The notes under the pieces are model-generated. The model was given only the letters and a program-made list of their open reading frames with translations, was not told the origin of the DNA and ran no database searches. A stretch of 64,000 bases of DNA. It comes from JBBQZP01 sp038207585 (lineage in GTDB: Bacteria > Pseudomonadota > Alphaproteobacteria > Rhodobacterales > Rhodobacteraceae). The translations under genes and the position numbers were made by a program. Where the stretch lies: the NCBI GenBank assembly GCA_038207585.1, contig JBBQZP010000024.1, positions 1-64,000 of the forward strand, in the 5' to 3' direction. Below, piece by piece: positions 17,315-24,955 of the stretch; the stretch's first letter is position 1; each line of letters opens with the position of its first letter.

Positions 17315-18400
17315 ATGACCCTGTCGCCCGGACCACTTGAACGTCTGTCCCGCGCGCGGGCCGATCTGCGCATGGGCGTGCCGGTCGTGATTGCGGGGGC
17401 CGAGGCCGCACTTGTGGTCGCGGTTGAGGCGCTGACGGCGGCGCGGTTGGCCGATCTGCGCGCGGTGGGCCGGGTTGAGCTTGCGATCACCGCGCGGCGG
17501 GCGGGCACGCTGAAAGCCCGCGCCTATGATGGCGATCTGGCGCGCATCGTGGTGCCGGACAGCGCAGGGTTGGACTGGCTGGCCGCAATGGCCGACCCCG
17601 CCGACGATCTGCGCGTGCCGATGAAAGGCCCGTTCGACCATGTGCGCGACGGGGCGGCGGACCTGCATCGCGCGGGCATTGCGCTGGCGAAATCGGCGCA
17701 TCTGTTGCCTGCCGTCGTGGTGGTGCAGGTTTCGGATGGCCACGCGCTTGCCGCCACGCAGAACCTGACGCTGCTGTCCTTGGCTGACGTTGGTGCGGAA
17801 CTTGCCCGCGCCTCCCCCCTGCACCCCGTCGCCGCCGCCCGCGTGCCCTTGATGGCGTCGCAGGCTGGGCGCGTGCAGATTTTCCGCCCGGAAGATGGCG
17901 GCGAAGATCACTACGCCATCGAGATTGGCCGCCCCGACCGCAGCGCCCCGGTTCTGGCGCGGCTCCATTCGGCCTGTTTTACCGGCGACGTTCTGGGCAG
18001 CCTGAAATGCGATTGCGGCCCGCAACTGCGCGCGGCACTGGCGCAGATGGGGGCGGAAGGCGCGGGGGTTTTGCTCTATCTCAATCAGGAAGGGCGCGGG
18101 ATCGGCCTTGCCAACAAGATGCGCGCCTATGCCCTGCAGGATCAGGGGTTTGACACGGTGGAGGCGAACCACCGCCTTGGGTTCGAGGATGACGAGCGTG
18201 ATTTCAGGCTGGGTGCGGCGATCCTGCGGCAGATGGGGTTCTCGGCAGTGCGGCTGATGACGAACAACCCGTTGAAGCTGGCGATGATGCAGGCGCAGGG
18301 GATCATGGTCGCGGAACGCGTGCCGCTGGTGGCGGGCCGCACGGCGCAGAACGAAGGCTACCTTGCGACCAAGGCCGCGAAATCCGGGCATCTGCTGTGA
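17315..18400 (+). CDS. ribA: GTP cyclohydrolase II with long N-terminal extension
   Basis: 361 residues. The C-terminal half is a complete RibA: zinc cysteines 221, 232 and 234 in CFTGDVLGSLKCDCG, then YLNQEGRGIGLANKMRAYALQD, VEANHRLGFEDDERDF and RLMTNNPLK. It opens GTP for riboflavin synthesis. The first 175 or so residues are not a usual RibB (DHBP synthase) domain and I cannot assign them. A TAAGGAG site 6 bases before the ATG at 17315 decides the start over the GTG at 17309. The stop overlaps the next gene as GTGA. Confidence 0.92.
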   Translation: MTLSPGPLERLSRARADLRMGVPVVIAGAEAALVVAVEALTAARLADLRAVGRVELAITARRAGTLKARAYDGDLARIVVPDSAGLDWLAAMADPADDLRVPMKGPFDHVRDGAADLHRAGIALAKSAHLLPAVVVVQVSDGHALAATQNLTLLSLADVGAELARASPLHPVAAARVPLMASQAGRVQIFRPEDGGEDHYAIEIGRPDRSAPVLARLHSACFTGDVLGSLKCDCGPQLRAALAQMGAEGAGVLLYLNQEGRGIGLANKMRAYALQDQGFDTVEANHRLGFEDDERDFRLGAAILRQMGFSAVRLMTNNPLKLAMMQAQGIMVAERVPLVAGRTAQNEGYLATKAAKSGHLL

Positions 18401-18900
18401 AATCCACTGATGTCGTCGTCACGAAATGGGGCGCGCGGTTCATGGGGCGACGCTTTGCCTGTGCCGTAGGGCGCGGCGGGATTGTGCCTGCCCGCACCAA
18501 ACACGAAGGCGACGGGGCCACGCCCGCCGGCACACACCGCCTTGTCGGCATGCTTTACCGCCCCGACCGGCTGACCGCCCCCGCTGATTGGGCCTTGCCG
18601 ATCCGCCCGGTTGACCTCTGGTCCGATGACAGCACCGACCCCGATTACAACCTGCTGGTCCGCACCCCGCATGCCTTCCGTGTTGAGCGGCTGACCCGCG
18701 CCGACCCCATGTATGACCTGATCCTGATCACCGACTGGAACTGGCCCCATGCCGAACCGGAGCGCGGCTCGGCGATCTTCCTGCACATCTGGCGCAGGCC
18801 GCGCAAGGCTACGGCGGGCTGTGTGGCTTTTGCGCGGCGTGACCTTTTGTGGATCGCCCCCCGCATCCGCCACAATACGCGCCTGATCATCCGCGACTGA
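18397..18900 (+). CDS. L,D-transpeptidase (YkuD domain) family protein
   Basis: 167 residues, a bare YkuD-like catalytic domain without signal peptide or LysM. The catalytic signature is FLHIWRRPRKATAGCVAF with nucleophile Cys in TAGC. The N-terminal half has TPAGTHRLVGMLYRPDR, also typical. YkuD enzymes cross-link peptidoglycan or attach proteins to it, but leaderless YkuD proteins of this size are poorly studied. The GTG start overlaps the ribA stop, which couples their translation. Confidence 0.85.
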   Translation: MKSTDVVVTKWGARFMGRRFACAVGRGGIVPARTKHEGDGATPAGTHRLVGMLYRPDRLTAPADWALPIRPVDLWSDDSTDPDYNLLVRTPHAFRVERLTRADPMYDLILITDWNWPHAEPERGSAIFLHIWRRPRKATAGCVAFARRDLLWIAPRIRHNTRLIIRD

Positions 18901-18951
18901 CCCCTTTCCAAACCGCTTTGGCCTGATACTCTGCACCGCACGGAGGATCAC

Positions 18952-20835
18952 ATGGCCCGCAAACCCGCCCCCCATATGGACGAGATTTTCGCCCTGCGCC
19001 TTGCCCGCTCGGCCCCCGATCTGTGGCCGATGCTGGATGCGCTTTATGGCACACGCGCGGATTATCCGGCTTTTCGGGAAAAGCTTCTGGTGGCGCTGCA
19101 AGCGGGATGGACAGCCCGTCCCGATGATCTGCGCCGCCTTGATCTGGCCCGTGATCTGGAACCGGACTGGTTCCAGCGCCCCGACCGTGCGGGCTATGTC
19201 TTTTATATCGACCGCTTTGCCGAAAACCTGCGCGGTATTCTGGATAGGCTCGATTATCTGCAGGATCTTGGTATCACCTACGTTCACCTGATGCCCTGCC
19301 TGATGCCCCGCCCCGGTGACAGTGACGGCGGCTATTCGGTGATGGATTACCGCCAGATCAACCCCGCCTACGGCACGATGCAGGATTTCGAGGATGTTGC
19401 CCGCGCTCTTCGTGACCGGGGGATCAGCCTGTGCGTCGATCTGGTGCTGAACCACACCGCCAAGGAACATGCGTGGGCCAAGGCGGCAGCGAAGGGCAAA
19501 GCGCCCTATAGCGACTACTACCTGATGTATGACGATGACGCCCTGCCCCGCGCCTATGAGGCAACGCTGGTCGAGGTGTTCCCCGACAACGCGCCGGGCA
19601 GTTTCACGCATTACCCCAAGATCGGGAAATGGGTCTGGACCACCTTCAACGAACACCAATGGGATCTGAACTGGGCCAATCCGGCAGTGTTTCTGGAAAT
19701 TGTCGAAGTCATGCTGTTCCTTGCCAACAAGGGCGTTGACGTGCTGCGGCTGGATGCGGTGGCGTTCTTGTGGAAGCGGATCGGTACGCGCTGTCAGTCC
19801 GAACCCGAAGTTCACATGATATTGCAGGCCCTGCGCGCCTGTTCGCGCATCGCCTCGGCCGCCGTGCTGCATCTGGAAGAAGCCATCGTCGCCCCCGCCG
19901 AAATGCTGCCCTATCTGGGGCGCGGCAAGCATGATGGGCGCGAGGGGAACCTTGCCTATCACAACAGCCTGATGGTGCAGTTCTGGGGCGCTCTCGCCAC
20001 GCGCGACACGGTGCTGATGACCCATGTTTTGCGCAGCCATTTCCCGGCCACGCTGACCAACGCGGCCTATGCGACCTATCTGCGCTGCCATGATGATATC
20101 GGCTGGGCGATCACGGATGAGGATGCGGCAGCACTGGGGTTTTCCGGCCCCGCGCACCGTGCCTATCTGTCAGATTTCTACGAGGGCGATTTTCCCGGCT
20201 CTTTCGCCAAAGGCGCGCTGTTTCAGGTGAATGAGGCAACGGGCGACAAACGAATTTCCGGCAGCCTTGCCTCGCTCGCGGGGTTGGAGCGGGCGATGGA
20301 TCAGGGGGCGGAGGCGGTGGACACTGCGATTCACCGGATTTTGATGGGCCATGCGCTGATTGCGGGCTTCGGGGGGATACCGCTGATCTATATGGGCGAT
20401 GAGCTGGCGCTGCTGAACGATTATGGCTACCGCGATGTGGCCGGGCACGCGCATGACAGCCGCTGGGTTCATCGCCCGATGATGGATTGGGCGGCAGCGG
20501 CAGTGCGTGCGACGGCTGAAGCTCCATCAGCGCGGGTGTTTCGGGGGGTGCGCGATATCCTGACCCGACGCAGGGCAACGGCAGCGCTGCATGCGGCGTT
20601 CCCGACCGAGGTGCTGACTGCGCCCGCGCCGGGGGTCTTTGCGATGGTGCGGCGCGCGCCGGGCGGTGCACTGCTTGGGCTTTACAACTTTGGCGACCAG
20701 TGGGCAGGCGTGCCGGAACACTGGGTGCGGGCGCAGGGGATCGAGCAGATGTATGATGCGCTTTGGGATGGCCCGGTGCATTTCACGGATGGCAGTTTTG
20801 CGCTGGCTCCGCAGGGGCGGCACTGGCTGACCTGA
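18952..20835 (+). CDS. Amylosucrase (GH13, subfamily 4-like)
   Basis: 627 residues, the length of amylosucrases. Catalytic residues are nucleophile Asp268 in VLRLDAVAFLWK, acid/base Glu310 in LHLEEAIV and the transition-state Asp381 in RCHDDIGWAI; the 42-residue gap between the first two equals that of Neisseria amylosucrase. HLMPCLMPRPGDSDGGYSV and LVLNHTAKEHAW are further GH13_4 marks. It makes alpha-1,4-glucan or sucrose isomers from sucrose. There is no signal peptide, so it acts in the cytoplasm. No sucrose transporter or glycogen gene is next to it. Confidence 0.9.
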   Translation: MARKPAPHMDEIFALRLARSAPDLWPMLDALYGTRADYPAFREKLLVALQAGWTARPDDLRRLDLARDLEPDWFQRPDRAGYVFYIDRFAENLRGILDRLDYLQDLGITYVHLMPCLMPRPGDSDGGYSVMDYRQINPAYGTMQDFEDVARALRDRGISLCVDLVLNHTAKEHAWAKAAAKGKAPYSDYYLMYDDDALPRAYEATLVEVFPDNAPGSFTHYPKIGKWVWTTFNEHQWDLNWANPAVFLEIVEVMLFLANKGVDVLRLDAVAFLWKRIGTRCQSEPEVHMILQALRACSRIASAAVLHLEEAIVAPAEMLPYLGRGKHDGREGNLAYHNSLMVQFWGALATRDTVLMTHVLRSHFPATLTNAAYATYLRCHDDIGWAITDEDAAALGFSGPAHRAYLSDFYEGDFPGSFAKGALFQVNEATGDKRISGSLASLAGLERAMDQGAEAVDTAIHRILMGHALIAGFGGIPLIYMGDELALLNDYGYRDVAGHAHDSRWVHRPMMDWAAAAVRATAEAPSARVFRGVRDILTRRRATAALHAAFPTEVLTAPAPGVFAMVRRAPGGALLGLYNFGDQWAGVPEHWVRAQGIEQMYDALWDGPVHFTDGSFALAPQGRHWLT

Positions 20836-20920
20836 CCGCTTGTCTTTCCCTGACGGTCAATCCGCGCTTGATGTAGCGCGGACGCCTGAAAGGGCGGACA
20901 AGCGCCGGGGCACTTCCACG

Positions 20921-21574
20921 TCAGGCGTAGGTGCGCGCGCCGAAAATCGCCGACCCGACGCGGATATGCGTAGCCCCGGCGGCAATTGCGGCCTCAAAAT
21001 CGCTGCTCATGCCCATGGACAACCCGCGCAGATCGTTGCGGGTGGCCATTTCAGCCAGGGCGGCAAAATGCGGCGTGCTGTCTTCGCCTTCGGGGGGAAT
21101 GCACATCAAGCCCGACAGGGGCAAATCCATCGCGCGACAGCGGGCGATGAAGGCGTCGGCCTCGTCCGGCAAAACACCCGCCTTTTGCGGCTCGGCGCCG
21201 GTATTGACCTGCACGAACAGTTCGGGACAGGCACCCCGTTCCTGCACCAGCCGCGCCAGACGGTCAGCCAGCGACACGCGGTCAACGGTGTGGATCGCAT
21301 CGAACAGATCGAGCGCCGCCTTGGCCTTGTTGCTTTGCAAAGGCCCGATCATATGCACCGACACGTCGCTGAACCGCGCCCGCAGATCGGGCCATTTCGC
21401 GGCGGCTTCCTGCACATAATTCTCGCCATATATCCTGTGCCCGGCGTCAAGCACGGCCACCACACGATCCAACGGTTGCACTTTTGACACGGCGATCAGC
21501 GTCACAGAGCCCGGCGCGCGGCCTGCGACGGATTCGGCTTTGGCGATGCGGTCAAGAATGGCGGTCAGAGACAT
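20921..21574 (-). CDS. YggS/PROSC-family pyridoxal-phosphate homeostasis protein
   Basis: 217 residues, fold-type III PLP-binding barrel. Seen are the PLP lysine in LIAVSKVQP (about residue 31), YGENYVQEAAAKW, HMIGPLQSNKAK, VQVNTGAEPQKAG and SMGMSSDFEAAIAAGATHIRVGSAIFG. The protein has no known enzyme activity and buffers PLP and amino-acid pools. Confidence 0.93.
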   Translation of the reverse strand: MSLTAILDRIAKAESVAGRAPGSVTLIAVSKVQPLDRVVAVLDAGHRIYGENYVQEAAAKWPDLRARFSDVSVHMIGPLQSNKAKAALDLFDAIHTVDRVSLADRLARLVQERGACPELFVQVNTGAEPQKAGVLPDEADAFIARCRAMDLPLSGLMCIPPEGEDSTPHFAALAEMATRNDLRGLSMGMSSDFEAAIAAGATHIRVGSAIFGARTYA

Positions 21575-21628
21575 CGGGCCCTCGGGAATTGTGATCGGAA
21601 ACTCCGCCCTGTCTGCACCCCGCGCGCC

Positions 21629-21662
21629 AAAAAGAAAAGAGCGGGCAAATGCCCGCTCTTTC
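21629..21662 (-). terminator. Rho-independent terminator of the porin gene
   Basis: Minus-strand stem AAAGAGCGGGC / GCCCGCTCTTT with a 4-base loop and a T-rich tail (TTTTCTTTTT), 21 bases past the porin stop. Confidence 0.85.
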
Positions 21663-21682
21663 CGTCCGGTCTGATCGTTGGA

Positions 21683-22630
21683 TCAGAACGAGAAGTTCAC
21701 GCCGAGGTCGGCATAGGTGTCGTCGTTGAAGCCGCGCTGGATCGTGCCCGAAACGGTCGCTCCACCGATGTCGTAGTCGATACCCAGACCACCAGCAATG
21801 TCGTCCTGGTTGGTATTCAGATCGTTGGTGCCGATAAAGCCACCGAACGTAACCGCGCCAGTGGTGTAACGGCCATAGGCAGTTACGGTCACGCCGCCGT
21901 CAGTATCGTCACCGCCGTTGACCTGGAGGCCAGCCGTCAGAGCGTCGTTGAACTTGTACTCGCCACCCAGGAAATAGATGTCGTTGCCGTCGACGAAATT
22001 GCCGCTGGCTGTGTAAGCAGCCGAAACAAGCAAGTCACCGAAGGTGTAGTCGGCCGAAACGCTGATTTCTTCATCAACGGTGCCAGCAACGTTGTCGAAC
22101 GAAACGTTCTGGTCCGGGGTCACAACCGACAGACGGGCGTTGAACACATCAGCCGAGTACGCGACATAGACGCCAACGCGGTCAGCTTGAGCCGCGCTGA
22201 ACGGGCCGCTGCTGAACGACTGGTAGCTCTGGAAGGCGTAACCAGCTTTGGTCGAACCGATGAAACCGAATTCCGAAGCATACACCAGGGCGGCAGCGTC
22301 GTAAGCGGTTTCGGTGTTGCCGATTTCAACCGTGAAGCCGTTGTATTTGGCATACAGCTTGGCTGCGCTCAGTTCTGCACCGGCTTCAGCAACGTCAGAA
22401 TCGCCGTTGTCGTACTGCAGGCGAATACGGCCACCGAACGTGATGCCCGAATCAGTTTCCTTGCTGGCGTCGATGTTGACGCGCAGACGGTAGGACAACT
22501 GCGTCGCGTCGACGCTGCCGACTTTGCCATAAACGAGACCCATACGGCCGCTGCCCGACAAAGTGACGTCTGCCGCTGCTACACCAGCGGTCGCAACGAT
22601 CATTGTCGTGGCGAGAAGAATCTTTTTCAT
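21683..22630 (-). CDS. Rhodobacter-type general porin
   Basis: 315 residues. Signal peptide MKKILLATTMIVATAGVAAA, then the 16-strand barrel start DVTLSGSGRMGLVYG. The chain alternates hydrophobic and polar residues with Asp/Gly-rich turns and ends in Phe (ADLGVNFSF), the outer-membrane sorting signal. The family is the trimeric diffusion porin of Rhodobacter. It has its own terminator and a long upstream region with three palindromes, one FNR-like. Confidence 0.93.
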   Translation of the reverse strand: MKKILLATTMIVATAGVAAADVTLSGSGRMGLVYGKVGSVDATQLSYRLRVNIDASKETDSGITFGGRIRLQYDNGDSDVAEAGAELSAAKLYAKYNGFTVEIGNTETAYDAAALVYASEFGFIGSTKAGYAFQSYQSFSSGPFSAAQADRVGVYVAYSADVFNARLSVVTPDQNVSFDNVAGTVDEEISVSADYTFGDLLVSAAYTASGNFVDGNDIYFLGGEYKFNDALTAGLQVNGGDDTDGGVTVTAYGRYTTGAVTFGGFIGTNDLNTNQDDIAGGLGIDYDIGGATVSGTIQRGFNDDTYADLGVNFSF

Positions 22631-22657
22631 CGTGTTCCCTCATTATCTAGGGTGGGG

Positions 22658-22682
22658 CCCAACTTGGGTGAATCCAAATTGG
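22658..22682 (-). promoter_or_regulatory. Two adjacent palindromes upstream of the porin gene
   Basis: CCCAACTTGGG (22658-22668) and CCAAATTGG (22674-22682) are both perfect inverted repeats, 15-16 bases apart and 28-52 bases before the porin ATG. They may be an operator or 5'-leader hairpins. No regulator is assigned. Confidence 0.35.
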
Positions 22683-22710
22683 GTATGCCGTGGTTTCGCC
22701 CCAAAGCGGC

Positions 22711-22724
22711 CTGATTGCAATCAA
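22711..22724 (-). promoter_or_regulatory. Candidate FnrL/FNR-type binding site
   Basis: CTGAT-TGCA-ATCAA matches the FNR half-site consensus TTGAT-N4-ATCAA at nine of ten positions. Its centre lies about 87 bases upstream of the porin start and about 200 bases before the DUF3576 gene, so the porin is the likelier target. Confidence 0.4.
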
Positions 22725-22916
22725 GACCCACAGCAAATCGGGATTCCCGCCGGGGATGGTGCAGCAAAGCCACAGTGCTTTTCGAGGCAACGCCCCCGTC
22801 AACGCAGCCTGAGGCGATTCGTGCCCTTGAACCGCGCCAGATCGCCAGGGGCCGAAAGCCCTTGTTCGGTGGAAACGGGTCAGTTAGACATCTGAAACGT
22901 GTTCAAAGGGGCCTGC

Positions 22917-23471
22917 ATGAACCTGCATCGTATAGCGCAAACCGTCGTTGCCGGCTGTATTGTGGCAACGCTGTCCGCCTGTGGCGGGATTTCCAGCGGG
23001 GATTCGGGGCTGTTTGGTCGCCGTGCAAAAGCTCAGCCCACCGCCGAAGCACCACTGACTCGCACCACCCTGCAACGCCGAGCCGAACGGGAACGCCTGT
23101 CAATCGACCGCCAGAACGGGCGTAAATCGACGTTGGTGGACCTGTTTACCAACAGCGAGCCGCCCAGCACGACGATCCGGGTCAACAAATACCTGTGGAA
23201 TGCGTCGCTTGATATTCTGAACTTCCTGCCCATCGAATCGGTTGATCCGTTCACTGGGGTGATCGTCACGGGATATGGCACGCCACCGGGTGGCGGGCAG
23301 TCATACCGGGCGACGATTTTCGTTCAGGACCCGGCGCTTGACGCACGCTCGCTGAAAGTGGCGCTGATCGGGCGCAGCGGCGGTGCGGTGGCACCTGAAA
23401 CCGCGCGTGCGGTGGAAGATGCGATTCTGACCCGCGCGCGCCAGTTGCGGATTGCGGAAAGCAAGCTCTGA
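22917..23471 (+). CDS. DUF3576 family lipoprotein
   Basis: 184 residues. A lipoprotein signal ends at VATLSAC (Cys22). The DUF3576 core follows: TIRVNKYLWNASLDILNFLPIESVDPFTGVIVTGYG and YRATIFVQDPALDARSLKVALI. The family is confined to alphaproteobacteria and has no known function; it often sits upstream of leuS and lptE, as here. An AAAGGGG site precedes the ATG at 22917. Confidence 0.88.
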   Translation: MNLHRIAQTVVAGCIVATLSACGGISSGDSGLFGRRAKAQPTAEAPLTRTTLQRRAERERLSIDRQNGRKSTLVDLFTNSEPPSTTIRVNKYLWNASLDILNFLPIESVDPFTGVIVTGYGTPPGGGQSYRATIFVQDPALDARSLKVALIGRSGGAVAPETARAVEDAILTRARQLRIAESKL

Positions 23472-23508
23472 CCCCTCGCGGTGCGCCGCCCTTGCAGGAG
23501 GCACCCGA

Positions 23509-24888
23509 TTGCGGCTGGAAAACCGGACATTTGATGATCTGAAAATCGGCGATGCCGCCGAATTGCGGCGGCTGATCACGGCGGACGATCTGTATGTGTT
23601 TGCAGTGGCGTCGGGCAATTTCAACCCGATGCACCTGCCGGGGATGGACGGCGACGGCGACGGCGTGCCCGACAATGTGGCGCCCGGAATGTTCGTGGCG
23701 TCGCTGATTTCGGCAGTTCTGGGCACGTTGTTACCAGGCCCCGGCACGCTGTACCTAAGCCAGAGCCTTGCGTTTGCAGCCCGCGCCCATGCGGGCGAGG
23801 AACTGGTGGCACGGGTGCGGGTCATCGCCAAGGATGCCGCGCGCCGGATCACGTTGGCAACCGAGGTGCGCAGGCTGGCCGATGACACCCTGATCGTGCA
23901 GGGCAATGCCGAAGTAACAGCCCCGCCGCGCAAGTTCGTGGCCGAGGATATTGAGGTTCCGGGCCTGATCGTGCAGCGCCACCGTCATTTCGAGGCGCTG
24001 CTGGATCGTGCCCGCCCGCTGCCCGCCCTGCCCACCGCAGTGGTCTGCCCGGAAGAGGCGAATGCGCTGTCGGGCGCGCTTCTGGCGCTGCATGAAGGCA
24101 TCATAACGCCGGTTTTGGTGGGTGATCCGGCGCGGATTGCAGCGGCTGCGGCGGGAATCGGTGCAGATATATCGCAGGTGCGCGTCGTTTCTGCCACAAC
24201 GGCGGCCGAGGCCGCGCAAACGGCCTGTGCTCTGGTCCACTCAGGTGACGTTGCGGCAGTGATGAAGGGCCATCTGCACACCGACGAACTGCTGCGCCCG
24301 ATGCTGGAGCGGGACGGCGGTTTGCGCGTGGGCCGCCGTCTGACCCATGTGTTCGTGATGGATGTGCCGGGCATGGCCGGTCTGGTCATGGTCACCGACG
24401 CTGCCGTGAACATCGCCCCCGATCTGCCGACCAAGGTTGATATCGTGCAAAACGCCATAGACCTTGCGATTTCGCTGGGGATGGAGCCTCGGGTGGGCGT
24501 GCTTTCGGCAGTTGAAACGGTGAACCCGGCGATTCAGTCTTCAATCGACGCGGCTTTGCTGTCGAAAATGGCCGAGCGTGGCCAGATCACCGGCGGGCTG
24601 GTCGATGGGCCTTTGGCGATGGACAATGCCGTTGATCTGGCTGCGGCGCGGACCAAGGGGCTGCGGTCAGGCGTTGCGGGGCAGGCCAATATCCTTGTGG
24701 TGCCGGGAATTGATGCGGGCAACATGCTGGCCAAGCAGCTGACCTTTATCAGCCATGCCGAAAGTGCGGGCGTTGTGATGGGGGCGAAAGTGCCAGTCAT
24801 CCTGAACTCGCGCGCCGACAGCGCGATGTCACGGCTGGCGTCCTGTGCGGTGGCAGCCCTGCATCACGCACGGACCCGCGCGCCCTGA
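23509..24888 (+). CDS. MaoC-like dehydratase fused to phosphate acetyl/butyryltransferase
   Basis: 459 residues. An N-terminal MaoC hot-dog domain (residues 5-150; DLYVFAVASGNFNPMH, VAPGMFVASLISAVLGTLLPGPGTLYL) is joined to a PTA/PTB domain (155-455; VAAVMKGHLHTDELLRPML, VFVMDVPGMAGLVMVTDAAVNIAP, GQANILVVPGIDAGNMLAKQL). It would link enoyl-CoA hydration to acyl-phosphate formation. No ATG is available; the start is TTG at 23509, fixed by a strong GGAGG 7 bases upstream. No acetate kinase gene follows; leuS is next. Confidence 0.88.
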   Translation: MRLENRTFDDLKIGDAAELRRLITADDLYVFAVASGNFNPMHLPGMDGDGDGVPDNVAPGMFVASLISAVLGTLLPGPGTLYLSQSLAFAARAHAGEELVARVRVIAKDAARRITLATEVRRLADDTLIVQGNAEVTAPPRKFVAEDIEVPGLIVQRHRHFEALLDRARPLPALPTAVVCPEEANALSGALLALHEGIITPVLVGDPARIAAAAAGIGADISQVRVVSATTAAEAAQTACALVHSGDVAAVMKGHLHTDELLRPMLERDGGLRVGRRLTHVFVMDVPGMAGLVMVTDAAVNIAPDLPTKVDIVQNAIDLAISLGMEPRVGVLSAVETVNPAIQSSIDAALLSKMAERGQITGGLVDGPLAMDNAVDLAAARTKGLRSGVAGQANILVVPGIDAGNMLAKQLTFISHAESAGVVMGAKVPVILNSRADSAMSRLASCAVAALHHARTRAP

Positions 24889-24955
24889 CACCCGCTCTGG
24901 ACCTTTTCGCCGGGTTCGGTGTAACTCCGCTGATGTTCTTGCAATAAGGTCAGCC

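Noticed and set aside
18358..20157. 599-codon minus-strand ORF opposite the L,D-transpeptidase and amylosucrase
   Set aside because: Antisense shadow; composition is His/Gly/Gln-rich as expected from reverse-reading alphaproteobacterial codons, and both opposite genes carry intact catalytic motifs.
20861..20882. Hairpin TCCGCGC / GCGCGGA after the amylosucrase gene as a terminator
   Set aside because: The stem is perfect but there is no T-tract on either strand, so terminator function cannot be supported.
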